Shown: piece after piece, positions 35,273 through 48,400 of the stretch
How positions within the stretch are numbered: the first letter of the stretch is position 1
How the letters are laid out: every line of letters begins with the position of its first letter
Origin: Hemerocallis citrina
Lineage: Eukaryota; Streptophyta; Magnoliopsida; Asparagales; Asphodelaceae
DNA length: 64,000 nt
Direction of reading: 5' to 3'
Assembly: GCA_017893485.1 (NCBI GenBank)
Contig: CM030368.1
Coordinates: forward strand, 112,982,220 to 113,046,219
Position numbers and translations under genes: made by a program
Notes under the pieces: generated by a model
The model's database searches: none
The model's input: only the letters and a program-made list of their open reading frames with translations
What the model was told of the DNA's origin: nothing

Positions 35273-35916
35273 CCCCAAGTCTATCATGGAGTATCAAGTC
35301 TCTCTCAGGTCTACCCTGAGGTATCAACTCTCTCTCCGGTCTATCCGGAGGTATCTGCTCTCCCAGGTCTATCCTGGGGTATCAACTCTCTCTCAGGTCT
35401 ACCCTGAGGTATCATCTCTCTCTCCGGTCTATGCGGAGTTATCTACTCTCCCAGGTCTATCCTGGGGTATCAACTCTCTCTCAAGTCTACCCTGAGGTAT
35501 CATCTCTCTCTCCGGTCTATGCGAAGGTATCTACTCTCCCAGGTCTTTCCTGGGGTATCAACTCTTTCTCTCAGGTCTACCCTGAGGTATCATCTCTCTC
35601 CGGTCTATGCGGAGGTATCTTCTCTCCCAGGTCCATCCGGGGGTATCAACTCTCTCTCAGGTCTACCCTGAGGTATCATCTCTCTCTCCGGTCTATGCGG
35701 AGGTATCTGCTCTCCCAGGTCTATCCTGGGGTATTAACTCTCTCTCAGGTCTACCCTGAGGTGTCATCTCTCTCTCCGGTCTATGCGGAGGTATCTACTC
35801 TCCCAGGTCTATCCCGGGGTATCAACTCTCTCCGGTCTATGCGGAGGTATCTGCTCTCCCAGGTCTATCCTCGGGAATCAACTCTCTCTCAGGTCTACCA
35901 TGAGGTATCATCTCTC
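35273..35916. repeat. 22-unit higher-order array of co-varying hairpins
   Basis: Units of 28-32 bp have the form stem, loop TCTA(T/C), stem, then GGTATC and a CT-rich linker. After a first odd unit, three stem types rotate: CTCAGG/CCTGAG, CTCCG/CGGAG and CCCAGG/CCTGGG. This gives a period of about 88 bp. The order is regular for six rounds and then ends with the second, third and first types. Both halves of the stem differ together between types while loop and linker stay constant. An open frame through the array (35431-35940) only translates the repeat. Confidence 0.9.
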
Positions 35917-37502
35917 GTCAACCGAAATTATTGTTATTAACATTTTCTTTTCATATTATCATCACCCTTTATCATCATAGCATCTCATCTTTTATGTGAA
36001 CTTACTAACACATAAACAATGATCACCATCCCACTTACCCTTTTAGTGCATCACATATAAGAAATATCACTGTAATTAACATATAAAATCATCACATCAT
36101 ATGATGGAACACCACAACTGTACTGTATTATTTATTTTATCATTACCCCACACATCATGAATATACCGTACTATTTATTATTTCATTCTCACATGTTTGC
36201 ATCCGCCCAGTAGATTAACACATAACAACACCACATACATATATATATACACACAACACATTACCATCACACTGAATATTCAAAATCACATCAATTCACC
36301 ATAAACCGACATCCCTATATACATATAACTCATCCCCATATATATAACCAATCCTTCATCTATAAATTTATATCAATACACGAGAGACGAGTATTTAATC
36401 GTCATATTGCACACCAACACCGAGCACTAATTCCCATTTACACATACACCTTATTCCGGAATTCATACCAATCATTCAGATTATACTAAAATTTTCTTAA
36501 AACAACAGATACATAAATATGTTCATACTCACCTAACAGCCCGAGAAGACTCAAAGCATCACTTCTCCATCCCGCACCCGAAGCCATCACTAATTCTAAT
36601 ATCACTCAGGCGTTTTATCGAATGTCTGAGATGCACACGTGCATTGCACGTAATAGACAAATTCCTACGGGATTTTTATCCCCTAAACAATAACTAGAAT
36701 CACCCCCAAAATATTTTAATAGCCCAACTATACTTTCCATTACTATACGAGAAATAATTCATACATATATAATTCTCTTTTACAAACCCAAAACTCTAAT
36801 TTATTAACAATTTGCAAACTCTCTAATAATATGCTAATTTCTCGCCTCCACTACCCCTAACATCTCCAAATCTCCCTACCATAATATTTCTACTCAAAAG
36901 AAGTTAACCACACTCAATTTTATACAATAAAATAATTTAGGGTTTACCTTTCCAAAATCCTTTCGAAAATCCAATGCTACCACGATGTAGAGCACCCTCC
37001 AATTAGTCTATCCCTCAATTTAATTTGAAAATGATGGAGAAATGAAGTGGATTGAGCGGGGAGAGAGCGAACCGAAGTGGGTTCGGGTGGGGGTTTTTTT
37101 TTTTCTTTTCAGTTGGGAAAGGAACGGGAGAGAAGGAGAAAGGAGAAGGGAGGGGGGTGGTTTATAAAAATGTAAATAAATAAAGAATTAGATAAATAAT
37201 TAATAGTAGAGAATATTTCATATAAGCCCCCAAGTCCCAATATATTTCAAATAAGCCCCAAATCTCTACTTTAATAATACCTACAATAAAAAATATATTA
37301 AAACTACCTCGTAATAATCCTTCAAAATTATAAAATAAAGTAGACAATATTTATTCACATAAAATCTCAACTCATAACCCCCAATATATCAATAATACTA
37401 ATCTAACTCAAACATCAACACCAATATCATTATTTAAAATAAAATATATCTCAAAAGATATTAAACAGGTATTTTCGGTATTTTAAAATTCGAGGTGTTA
37501 CG

Positions 37503-39022
37503 GGGATCCACCTCAACAGATGGAGCCAACGGAGAGGAAGTCCCAACGACCCCCTTATCCTTCGCTCCTATATCCCCCTCTGGGCTATTTGCCCCCTCAC
37601 CAATTATCTTCCCTTGTGCCATCTCCTCATCCTCTTCTTCCCCATCATCTCCCTCCTCCCCCGACTTCCCCGAGACCGGCTCCTCCCCTGGGTTTAGCCC
37701 CAGATGGTACCACTTCCCATCGAAGTCGGGGATACATTCAACAATGTCCTGAATAGCCTTGACATATGCCTTCTGCATGTTGGAAAATGCATGCTCCTCG
37801 GCATCAGTAGTCACCCGGTCCATCATGTCCTCCTTCTCCCTTGCCCCCGCCTCCTTCACTCTTCAACTTCACCTCAAGCTCAACAACTCAATTGCCAAGT
37901 GACTCCCCCGAAGCTCCAACGCCTCTAATGTCTTGACCACCTTTAACTTCTCCGAGTTGGACCTGTTAGTCACCGTCTTCCACTCCTTCTACTCTGCCAC
38001 CTAGTTCAATAGGTTGCAGAAGTGGCAGGTGATCTACAAAAGGAAATGATAACCCAGAGATCAAATGAATCTTTCAAGTCCTCTATGTGGTTTATTAGTA
38101 ATAATGCTACCTAAACCTGTGCTCGAGAGATAACTGACCGATCCTGGAAATGATAAGGGCTTGGGAAAGATCTTCAGGACATAGAGACACAAGTAAGAAA
38201 GAATGGACTTTAATCAGAGGTCTCGAACTTACCAACAGGTTGGCATGAGCAATCTCCATGGCCGAAGAGCCAACCATCTCTGAAGCCATCCGGCTCCGGT
38301 CCTTCTGGGTAGGTGGTGCCAAATAACTTCCATGCAACTATCCCGTCGCAGAGAAAGTGGTCGTGCCGCCTGATGTACCAGTCCAACACATTGATCGACC
38401 TATGCCAATTGGTGAGGACCACGTCAGCCTCAGTGGTCAACGCGGGGTGCTCTCTTGAGAGCATGACAGCCATACCCGTTCCTCTAGTAGCGGGGCTTGT
38501 CAATGTAGCATGAGGTGAGCCCATATCTACCACAGGGGTAGAGATTGAGGAGCTCTTGGCCACCTTCGCAGACCCATGCCTGATTATCGCCCTCTTCCTC
38601 TTCTTGTCCTCGGGGGCTTTGGTTCTAAGCCAGACCCTTGTCATGATTGCATCGAAATTCATGTCCTCTGCCCTTGTAAAAAGTAAACAAGAAAATATGT
38701 GAGAACATTATAGAAACAAGATGAATAAAAGCAAAGTAAAGCAACTAGAGTAAATTCATACCAGGGTCCATCAGGCTCAGACCGACCGTGAAGAGGACCC
38801 CCTCTGTAATCTGCTGCCACTTCAGTGGCTCATAAGCCATCTTCTCAGTCTCACTCAGTGTCGGGTCGGCTTTCACCCTTTTCAGTAAACAAGTCTGCCA
38901 CTTGGTGGGGGAACTCCACTGCTCCAAACAACATATAACAAAGAACTTCTCCTTCCAAAACATGATGGTCTCGTGGATCTCGTGGCTCCAAACAACAGTT
39001 AACCTAGGCTCTGATACCAAAC
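37503..39022 (-). pseudogene. element B internal ORF, gypsy-type accessory protein (spliced, decayed)
   Basis: The only coding-like DNA between the B LTRs. The minus-strand first segment (about 39005-38762, WKEKFFVICCLEQWSSPTKW) resembles plant proteins annotated with the 'putative gypsy type transposon' domain. The middle (38667-38237) has a basic patch KRKRAIIRHG. The C-terminal part (about 38044-37503) is charged, with KWYHLGLNPGEEP and an acidic tail (GEEGDDGEEEDEE). A GT-AG gap at 38668-38761 (94 nt) joins the first two segments in frame. A second likely intron runs from GTAAGT at 38236 to TTTTGTAG near 38045. In-frame stops in the last segment show decay. The function of this family is unknown. 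Confidence 0.6.
39008..39019 (-). other. primer-binding site of element B
   Basis: TGGTATCAGAGC on the minus strand is an exact tRNA-iMet complement, 3 bp from the LTR start TGTAACACCCC at 39023. This fixes B as a minus-strand element whose 5' LTR is the right one. Confidence 0.85.
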
Positions 39023-42000
39023 TGTAACACCCCATTTTTTTTTAAACTATTCCTTATTCAAATGACTTCTAACATAATCTATTACTTATCTACACCAAGT
39101 CTTATTTAGAAAAATACTCATAGATATTTATTAAAAATTTCTGCAGAGTTTCCACTAAAATATTAGTCCTTTTACAGGTTTTCCTTACAAAAATCTACAA
39201 ACAATTACAAAAATCAATGTACATGTAATATATATCAATCCTCCCCAAGCCAAGTAATTTAACCTCACACAGGTAATAATAAATACGGCTCTGGGGCATA
39301 ATAGTTCATAACATGCAAGATACAAATTAAAAACCAAAAATTCTTTTGAAAACTTATATGATTTTTAGAAATACTTTAGACAAACCTTTCAAAAACCAAC
39401 CACAGAACCCAGTACTCCACAACGAGGTGGGTACGGGCTTACATACTTCATCACAACATTATATATATCATTATACCTTACAGTTATACACATAATCTCC
39501 CGTAATACAAAATAATACATCATAATATCCCATATTCACATATAATACATACACATTTATATAACCCATTCTATTACGAGCAAAATAAAACTACCAAACT
39601 TCAACAACTATCTCACCTTGCTGCTATCAAAACCTGCAGGAGAGTTAGGGTCGTCCACCCATAGGGAGGGACTCCCCTAACCCCCAGAAAACAACAGGGA
39701 TTAGCCATATCTAGTGTGAGTATAATTTACTAGTTTTGCAAATAAATTAAACTGTATAAAGAAAATAGAATGAACATAAGAATATCCAGATAATAAAATT
39801 CAACCTGAAATATGAACATTAAAACATCATAAATATGACTTTATATAAAAGTTCTCTTCTAAATCTGCACCCATCTACATATCCATAACCACTCTCACTA
39901 CATTGAAGTTGTGCCTCAGCAGGTAGTTCCCACCATTTCCATGGAAATAGCGGGCAAGTAGTTCCTCAGTACAATTCCAAGGCATAGCAACTTATATTAA
40001 CTCATACCACACTTATTTTTAGTTTTAAAATCATTCCCATATTCATCACTTAACACACATCACTATATGCATCACACAAATATCACATATAACTTTTTTT
40101 TCATATAATATTATATCATACATACACATTTTCTTTACTTCTCGTACTCTTTTCCATACTTGTTTGAGTTATTCACATTAACTTTACACACATAATTCCT
40201 TCATGGTTAATCACATATATGCCAAACCATATCAATTCATGTAGATAATTCTTCCACTTTATATTCAAAGACATAACACTATAATAATTCACATATATAA
40301 CTTTTTTACTTTTCATATTTAATCACACACACAATGTTCATCCATTAATAAATATTTTCATATCACCATTTATTTATTTTCATATATAAACACATAATGC
40401 AATTTCCTCATTTTTCATACTTATTTAACCACATACTTTGTTTACCATTCATTTTCATTTACATACTCATGACTCATATTCTTTCATACTCATCTTCGTT
40501 CAAATACATTTTCTTTCTCATTCTCATATTACATAACATCACACTCATCAATCTTACAACATATTGATATTTATTCTCATCATATTTCACATCAATTACT
40601 TTCTTTTCTTTCTCATTCCCATTTCATTTCACATTTATTTGTTTTATTGATTTGTCGACCAGTGAGCCATAGTATCCCACTATACTTAAAGTCGACAGCC
40701 CAGTAAACACGCAGACCTCTGCTCCCCGGGGTATTACGCGTTCGAGGCTACATCTTTCTCCCAGCCTATGCCAGTGAGGGAAACACACACCCCAAGTAGA
40801 ATTTGGGTACTTCCTCCAGACAAAGCCAGAGAGGGAAACACGCACCCCAAGTAGAACTTGGGTACTTCCTCCCAGCCGAACCCAGAGAGGGAAACATGCA
40901 CCCCAAGGCCGATAGCCTGGGTAATAATCATGCTCCCAAGACAAGATGGGTAATAAACGGGCCTCAGGCCGTTAGCTTGAGCGATAAAAACAGGCACCCC
41001 AAACATAGTTTGGGTAATAACCACTCACCCCAAGGCAGTCCTTGGGTATTAAGAGGTCTAGCCCAAACCCGCAGGATTTCTGTAGGTACTGGTCAACAAA
41101 ATTTATTTGTTATTATCATTTTCATTTCATCTTTCCATCTCATATTATCACCACATAGCATCTCAGCTTTCATTTCAATAACTTGTCACATCTTTGACAT
41201 TTACCATGAAAATTATTATCTCACTTTATTATCCCATATCATCTCATCTTTTATCTTAAAACATTAACACATAATCGGTGTTCACCATATTATTTTTCTT
41301 CTCATTGCACCACATATATGCATACACAATGCTATTTTATTCATAAGATTGCTACATCATATTATTACATATCATGAATGCACCATATTATTTACTTTAT
41401 CACATTACCATATATTAAGAATATGCCATGTTATTTAGCTTACTACATTATGTTATTACACATTAATTCCACTTTGAACATCTCTATATCATACATATAC
41501 CAACTCATTAATTTCATCATTTATAATATCACTTCTCATTATGACCCATATATCATAAACATACACCTTATTGGTCAACACATCATAACACCATCTATTT
41601 ATGTCATTTCTATTTATCAATCGTATATTATATCAACCCCAATTACTTCATAATATCATACATATACCCAATATATCACCCATAACACTCAATATCCAAA
41701 ATCACACAAATTCACCATATTACTCAATTTCAACATATAAAATTCCATATTTCTATGAAATCTTCATTTAACTATAACTCACACAAATCACATCGAATCA
41801 TTATAAAATTTTGTCACAACATAATAGATACCTAGTACAACCATACTCACCTGACGAACAGGCAAGAATATACTCCTCGCTCACCCGATCGTCAATCGAA
41901 CTTCACTTTTTGGTACCTATACTAAAAATTATCGAACCCATAAGCCAATTACTCAAAATACACATGATCTATCCCCCGAATGTACATTAAACATACTTAT

Positions 42001-42360
42001 ACCTTGCATATATTATACCTAAGCATCTTAAATCAACTATTTTCTATTCTAATTGCCAAATCTCAAATTTTTTAGACCAATAAACTTTATTTTCACAATT
42101 TCTTGATACTAGAAAAATTCCTAATAATTATTAAACAATTGATAAAATTAATCGTAGATGCTTCTAAATTATCTCATATAATTACACATCATCTTAATAT
42201 TTCTTAGTATACAATAGCCATGACTTTACTAAACTCAAACTCTGTGTTAGGAATAGTTTCTAAATTATTATCATTAAAATTAAAATCTTTCACCTTAAGC
42301 GTTTCTACAAGATCTAAGCAACCTTCTACTATGAATTTTATGCAAGGAAAAGTAAAGCAC
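39023..42360 (-). mobile_element. right LTR of element B, first part
   Basis: It starts TGTAACACCCC next to the PBS and runs to the element C target site AGCAC (42356-42360). It aligns with the left LTR in order but with many differences, so B is old. It has a single hairpin block (40789-41055) and no large array. Open frames here are low-complexity AT-rich DNA. Confidence 0.75.
40789..41055. repeat. hairpin block in the B right LTR
   Basis: At least seven hairpins occur: CCCCAAGTAGAATTTGGG, CCCCAAGTAGAACTTGGG, CCCCAAGGCCGATAGCCTGGG (21 nt), CTCAGGCCGTTAGCTTGAG, CCCCAAACATAGTTTGGG, and CCCCAAGGCAGTCCTTGGG with a weaker CCCAAGACAAGATGGG. Followers are GGGTAATAA, GCGATAA or GGGTACTTCC. They correspond to blocks 34251-34380 and 35036-35166. 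Confidence 0.8.
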
Positions 42361-45300
42361 TATCACGCCCCGCTACCCAAAAGAGATACAGAATACAAAT
42401 ACGCGACAAAAGTCCAGCGAATGATTTTCATCATCCATAAGCAGTTTAAAAATCTTTACAACATTTCACAAGAATAATCAGAGTCGGAAGCAAAATAATC
42501 AACCAATCATGCACATATGAACCAAAATACCAACAAGAATACTTGAAACCAAAATATATTAATCTCAAATAATCATAATCTGAATAAGTTAAAATTCTGG
42601 GTCACTTTGCCCAATACAAAATGAATCCAAGTATCAAAATATAATATTGTTCAACCAAGCTACAAGAAATAATAATAATAAAATCCATCACTAGTATTTC
42701 ATGTCACCGATACTATCTGGAACCTGTTCTTCAAAATCTGCAATTTAACAATCGTAGGGAAGAGGAAAAGAGAAAATAAGAACCCGTCAATTTCAAGTTA
42801 CAGGCCGCTTGTAATGCAGGATACAAGTACATGGGGAAAAACTAGCTAATAACATGGAATAAGCATGATAATAATGTATAACAACTAGCATGGTAAGGTG
42901 AACAAGTACAAGTAGCATGTGTCAAGTGTCAGGTAAACAAGTATCATGTAAACGAGTAACAAGTATCAAGTGTCCTATAAACATGTATCAAGTATCATGT
43001 TTCAAGTCTCATGTATCATATAGTCAAGTATCAAGTAAGCATGTATCATGTTCAAGCATCAAGTTCACGTGTCATGTATCAAGTCTTGTAGTTATTACTA
43101 TCTAGGTAGCACTTCATGCATTCCAGTTTTTACTACATGGTTGCTACAACAAATATTTTCGCTTTCGATTTCATAGTGGACCATCGAGGGCAGTGTACTC
43201 AGGGACAAGTATCAAGTATCGAGCTCCAAGCTCCAAGTATCATGTATTATGTAATCATGTGTCAAGTTGCGCAAGTGGCAAGTAACGTGTCTTGCGTGCA
43301 AGTATCAAGTAATCACGTATCAAGTATCATGTCTCAAGTCATCACGTAGGATCAGTGGAACCCCTTCCGAGTACACATTTCTGAATTATCCACTACTAGA
43401 TCTTTCCCTTAAACTCTGGCTTGATTAATTATTATTAATGTCAAACAAGCATGTATATGTGCAAAACATATCAAGAATAATATGGCATGATCATGTAACA
43501 AGTTCAAGTTGCAAGATAAACATCTACGGGTGCAAGATAACTCATAAAAGAATAAATTAACCAAATCTCAAGTTCAAGACAGCATGACTATACTGTAGTA
43601 AAACAGTCATTCCCGGTGTTACAAACATGCAAATCTGAATCCTTCGAAACATCTAGAAAATAGACTCCCAATCAAATCCAGAGAATATAAATAAGTCATA
43701 TATTAATTCTCAATATCATAACTCAAAACTGATTTGAATCTAGAAAATAGGTTCAACCAGAAATCAGTAAATTGAATTCACTGTCAGAAAAACAGCATCA
43801 AAACACATCAAATAAATCCAGGAAAAATCTGGGGTATTCCCCTATCTTTCTAGTATCAAAATATAAAGTTTCATAATTTTCCAGTAAGATTAGTTTTGCC
43901 ATCAAAAAACAGAAAACATCAAGAAACGATAGTTTGGAAAATCTGGAATTCCCAACACTGCTGTACGAAAACTGTAATATCTCGCAAACCGTGAAACGAA
44001 ATCTAAATCCGTCAAAGGGAGATGAAAATAGACAAAATAATTTAACTTTCCTATTTCATAAATATTTTTTATACAGGAAAAGGAATTAGGGTGAAAATAC
44101 AAATCTTTACAAAACAGCGAGCAAAATCCAGCAAGTATAGTCTTTATAAACAAGCATGAAACGACATATAAAACTCATCAATAGAATCCACCAAAATTCT
44201 GGATAATCCCTAAATTGGTATAGAAATAATGAAGAGAATTTCAGATTAAAATAATATGTTTAACACTAGTATCAAAATAGTTGAGTCATCGAAATCATGA
44301 AAAAACGAAATCTGAAAAGAAATACACCTCTGTAGTAAAACCACCATATCTCACACATACAAAAACGAAATCAATCAAGATCGGAGAGTTTGGAAAGAAG
44401 ACGGATTCCTCTAAAAATCATGTTTTATACTGAAGTTAAGATACTGACCTTCATATGGTCTAAAATACCAATCAAAACTTATCATCGACAAAATACAAAT
44501 TTTTCTCTGAACAACAAATCAACATCCAACACACGAAACTTGTTCCAAACACAACCAAACATGTTATAGAGTCTACTAAGTGTACAAACATCCTGAAATA
44601 GGATATATGGCATGCCCACAACAAGTATATCACATGGATTCAAACAAACACACGATTCTCACAAAAAACTTGTATATATGATCACATCAAGAACGGTCAA
44701 AACCGATGTTGCTTCATGTCAAATTTGTGTCGTGAGGCAACTATGGTCAATAGCACTATACAGACAATACTCATCAAGAATACACCACATACGAGTTGTC
44801 TCTAGAACCCAACTACACTACAAGCGGGATTTATGACTTGTATCATACAAAGAATTCGAGTAAAAGTTACTTGCCTTAACCGAAGACGAAACGAACACCA
44901 AGAATAACGGGAACGGATTCCCGCCGAACGAACAACGAATACCAACGAACCACGAACAAAAACTACGAACAAAAACCCACGAACCAACGAACGAAGCACG
45001 AACACAAAACACAATCGAGCACACGCAACCCCGACGAGCACCAAAGCGCACTCAAGAGAGAGCATGAGGGAACGACTGTAAAAAGACAGCTGGGAATTCA
45101 ATACCAACAGGGCATAGGTAATTAACTAGTTGTTTGGTTTAGTATATATGGTATTGGGTTAAGCGGACAGTTGGGAATTCAAGCAAAATTTAGGTAGGGC
45201 AAAAAGAAACAGAACAATAGAAAAAAAATATACGGTGGACAAAAAAATATGAAGGGATAAAAAATAATCAACTCGATCAAAATGGAACGAAACAAGAGAC

Positions 45301-45462
45301 GAACAAAAATCAAGAATTCAAATAAAAGAGACCAAATAATATGGGAATATATATATATAGAAAATAAATCCAATATACGGTCCAAAAGAGGTACAACAGA
45401 ATCAAATACAAGGAAAAGAAAATACACTCCAAAAATACACAAAACGAAAAACAGGGGTTACA
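42361..45462 (-). mobile_element. 3' LTR of element C (3102 bp)
   Basis: It starts TATCACGCCCC and ends GGGGTTACA. The repeat-rich centre (42900-43370) consists of CAAGTATCATGT-like words. It includes the cassette 43203-43366 between GTACTCAG (43195) and CCGAGTAC (43367). Confidence 0.88.
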
Positions 45463-45476
45463 ATCCTACCCACCTA
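45463..45476 (-). other. polypurine tract of element C
   Basis: The minus strand reads TAGGTGGGTAGGAT before the LTR start TGTAACCCC. It is the same tract as in E2 and the LTR at 8799. Confidence 0.85.
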
Positions 45477-48400
45477 ACAAGAAGAATTTCGTCATTGAAA
45501 TTCAACAAGAGATACATAGGGTAACCCCAAAAACAACCAAAAAGAATAAAACAAAACTACTCAAACAAATGAGGAAACCTCTGCTGAATCTTCCCCTCCA
45601 GCTCCCAAGTCAACTCACCGAGCGAGTAAGGATTCCAAGCAACACGAACCAACTTGATAACCTTGTTCTTAAGCACTTTCTCCCGCCAATCCACAATAGC
45701 AACTGGCAGAATCTTACAAGTCAAATCTAGACGAACGGTCAACTCAGAATAGTCGATCACGTGGCTCTCATCTCGGATATATCTCCTGAGTTGCAAGACA
45801 TGGAAAACACCGTGCACTCCGGATAACGTTGGCCGCAATGCAAGACGATAGGCTACCATGCCTACTCGCTCCAAAATTTCAAACGGTCCAATAAACCTAG
45901 GGCTAAGCTTGCCCCCACCACCGAACCAAATGACACCGTGCCACGGCGATACCTTTAGAAAAATATGGTCACCAACACCAATCTCCAGAGCTCTCCGTTG
46001 GACATCAGCCCATCACTTCTGCCTATCCTGAACTGCCTGCAAATGCTTCCTGATCTGAACCACAGCATCAACTGTCTTGGTGAACAACTCGGGACCCAAC
46101 AATTTCGGCTCACCAATGTCATCCCAGCACACTAGCGATCTACACTTCCGCCCATAGAGTGCCTCGAACGGAGCAGCTTAATACTGGCTTGAAAGATGTT
46201 ATTGTACGAGAACTCTATGAGATGAAAATGGTCCTCCTATGATCCACCAAACTGAAGCATACAGAACCTAAACATGTCCTTAAGAATCTGGATGGTCCTC
46301 TCTGAATGTCCATCAGTCTAGGGATAAAAAGTTGTGTTGTACTTTAATTTACTCCCCAAACTGTTCTGAAGAGTCTCCCAAAACTAAGATCTGAATCTCG
46401 TATCCCTGTCGGATACAATACTGAATGGAACCCCATGAAGTCTAACAATCTCTTGCATATACCTCTCAGCTAGGCTCTCAGTAGACTGCTCGACACGAAA
46501 AGGATTGAAGTGAGCACTCTTCATCAAACGGTCGACAATTACCCAGATGGCATTATGACCCTTAGGACTCCTCGGCAAAGCAGTTACAAAATCCATAGTG
46601 ATATGTTCCCACTTCCACTCTGGAATAGGATGTGGTTGAAGAAGTCCAGCGGTTGTCTAATGCTCTGCCTTAACCTACTGGTAGATCAAACACTGAGCAA
46701 CAAACCGAGCTACAGCTCCCTTCATACCATGTCACCAAAAATGAGGCTTCAAATCCTGATACATCTTAGTACCGATGGGATGGATAGAATAGGATGACTG
46801 CTGGGCTTCCACAAGCAACCTCTGACGAATTTCACCTTTCGAGACACATAACCTGGATCCAAAATGAAGCGATCCATTAGCATGAATGACCATGTCCATC
46901 CTGGACCCAGACTCAACCTCAGCTTGAAAACTTTGAACCTGTGCATCACTAGCCTGCGCCTCTCTAATCTGATCAACAAGAGACGACTGAAGCTGGAGCA
47001 CCAAACAACTCCGATCAGAACTCGGCAACAAAACCCCAACTCCAACCTCCTTATCTGCTCAATCAAATCCTTCTGCTGAGTCAAGAACATAACTGCCGGT
47101 CTCCTGCTCAAAGCATCTGATACCAAGTTTACTTTACCAGCATGGTATTGCAAACTGATATCATAATCAGCCATAACCTCCAACCAACATTTTTGCCTCA
47201 TGTTTAACTCCTTCTGGGTGAAGACATACTTGAGACTTTTGTGGTCGGTAAAGATCCACTCGGTCCCTAAGTAAATAATGTCTCCACAACTTCAAAGCAT
47301 GGATCACTACCGCTAACTCCATGTCATGGGTCGGATAGTTCTTCTCATGCGGCCTCAACTGCCTCTATGCATACGCAACGACTCAGCCCTTCTGTATCAA
47401 AATTGTTCCAAGACCCTTACCAGAAGCATCACAGTGAATTACAAATCTGCCTGAACCATCTGGAATAGTCAACACAGGCGCTGACGTCAATCTGTTCTTC
47501 AACTCAACAAAAGCCACACCACACTCATCAGACCAATAGAACTTCTGATCCTTCCCAGTCAGCTTAGTCAACAATCCTGCTATCTTTGAAAAATCTTGGA
47601 TAAATTTCCGATAATAGCCAGCCAAACCAAGAAAACTCCTGACTTCAGAAATTGACTTGGGAACAAGCCAATCCTTCATAGCTTCAACCTTAGCAGGATC
47701 CACAGAAATACCATTGTCCGTGATAATGTGCCCCAAGAATGAAACCCTGTCGAGCCAAAACTCGCAGTTGCTGAGTTTCCCATAGAACTGATTCTCTCTC
47801 AAAGTCTGTAGAACCACTCTAAGATGCTTAGCATGATCTTCCTGATTCCGAGAATATACCAAAATATCATCAATGGAGACCACCACAAACTATCCAAGAA
47901 CTAAGAGAAGACCCAGTTCATAAGACTCATAAATACAGCCGACGCGCTCGTAACTCCGAACGGCTTCACCAGATACTCATAGTGGCCATATCCGGTCCTA
48001 AAAGCATTCTTCTGCACATCAGTCGCCTTCACTTTGACTTGATGATATCCAGAACGAAGATCCAACTTCGAAAAAATAGCAGGCCCACAAAACTAATCAA
48101 ACAAATCACCGATCTTGGGCAACGGATACCGATTCTTCACAGTAATACTGTTCAGTTCCCGATAATCCACACATAGTCGACGACTACTGTCCTTCTTATT
48201 GAAAAAAAGGACTGGAGCACCCCAAGGTGAAACACTGGGTCTGATGAAACCCAAATCAAGCAACTCCTAAATTGCACCTTAAGCTCTACTAGCTCAACCA
48301 GGTGCCATCCTGTAGGGACTCTTCGATATAGGGGTCGTACCCGGCTGAACTTCAATACCAAACTCCACATCCTTATCAGGGGGTATGCCAGGCAAATCCT

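Larger units (their letters stand above)
22353..37502 (-). mobile_element. left LTR of element B, split by element A
   Basis: The LTR starts TGTAACGCCCC at 22353, is interrupted at 22587-33048 by element A and its target copy, and ends GAGGTGTTACG at 37502 (an expected final A is changed). Without the insert it is about 4.7 kb. It aligns, with strong divergence, to the LTR beginning at 39023, for example around 33160 versus 39391, 33440 versus 39690 and 36520 versus 41850. It contains a TA microsatellite, hairpin blocks and the large hairpin array. ACGT cores are at 36637 and 36648. Confidence 0.75.

Noticed and set aside
35273..35916. CRISPR-like array
   Set aside because: Repeat and 'spacer' are one continuous unit with no unique spacers, and the DNA is a plant nuclear LTR.
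35431..35940. Open frame encoding a repetitive SQVYPEVSSLSPVYAE-like protein
   Set aside because: It is a translation of the hairpin array. All three frames give similar repeats, there is no conserved start, and unit length changes break the frame.
37495..37756. Pro/Ser-rich + strand frames
   Set aside because: Antisense of the acidic C-terminal part of the element B ORF.
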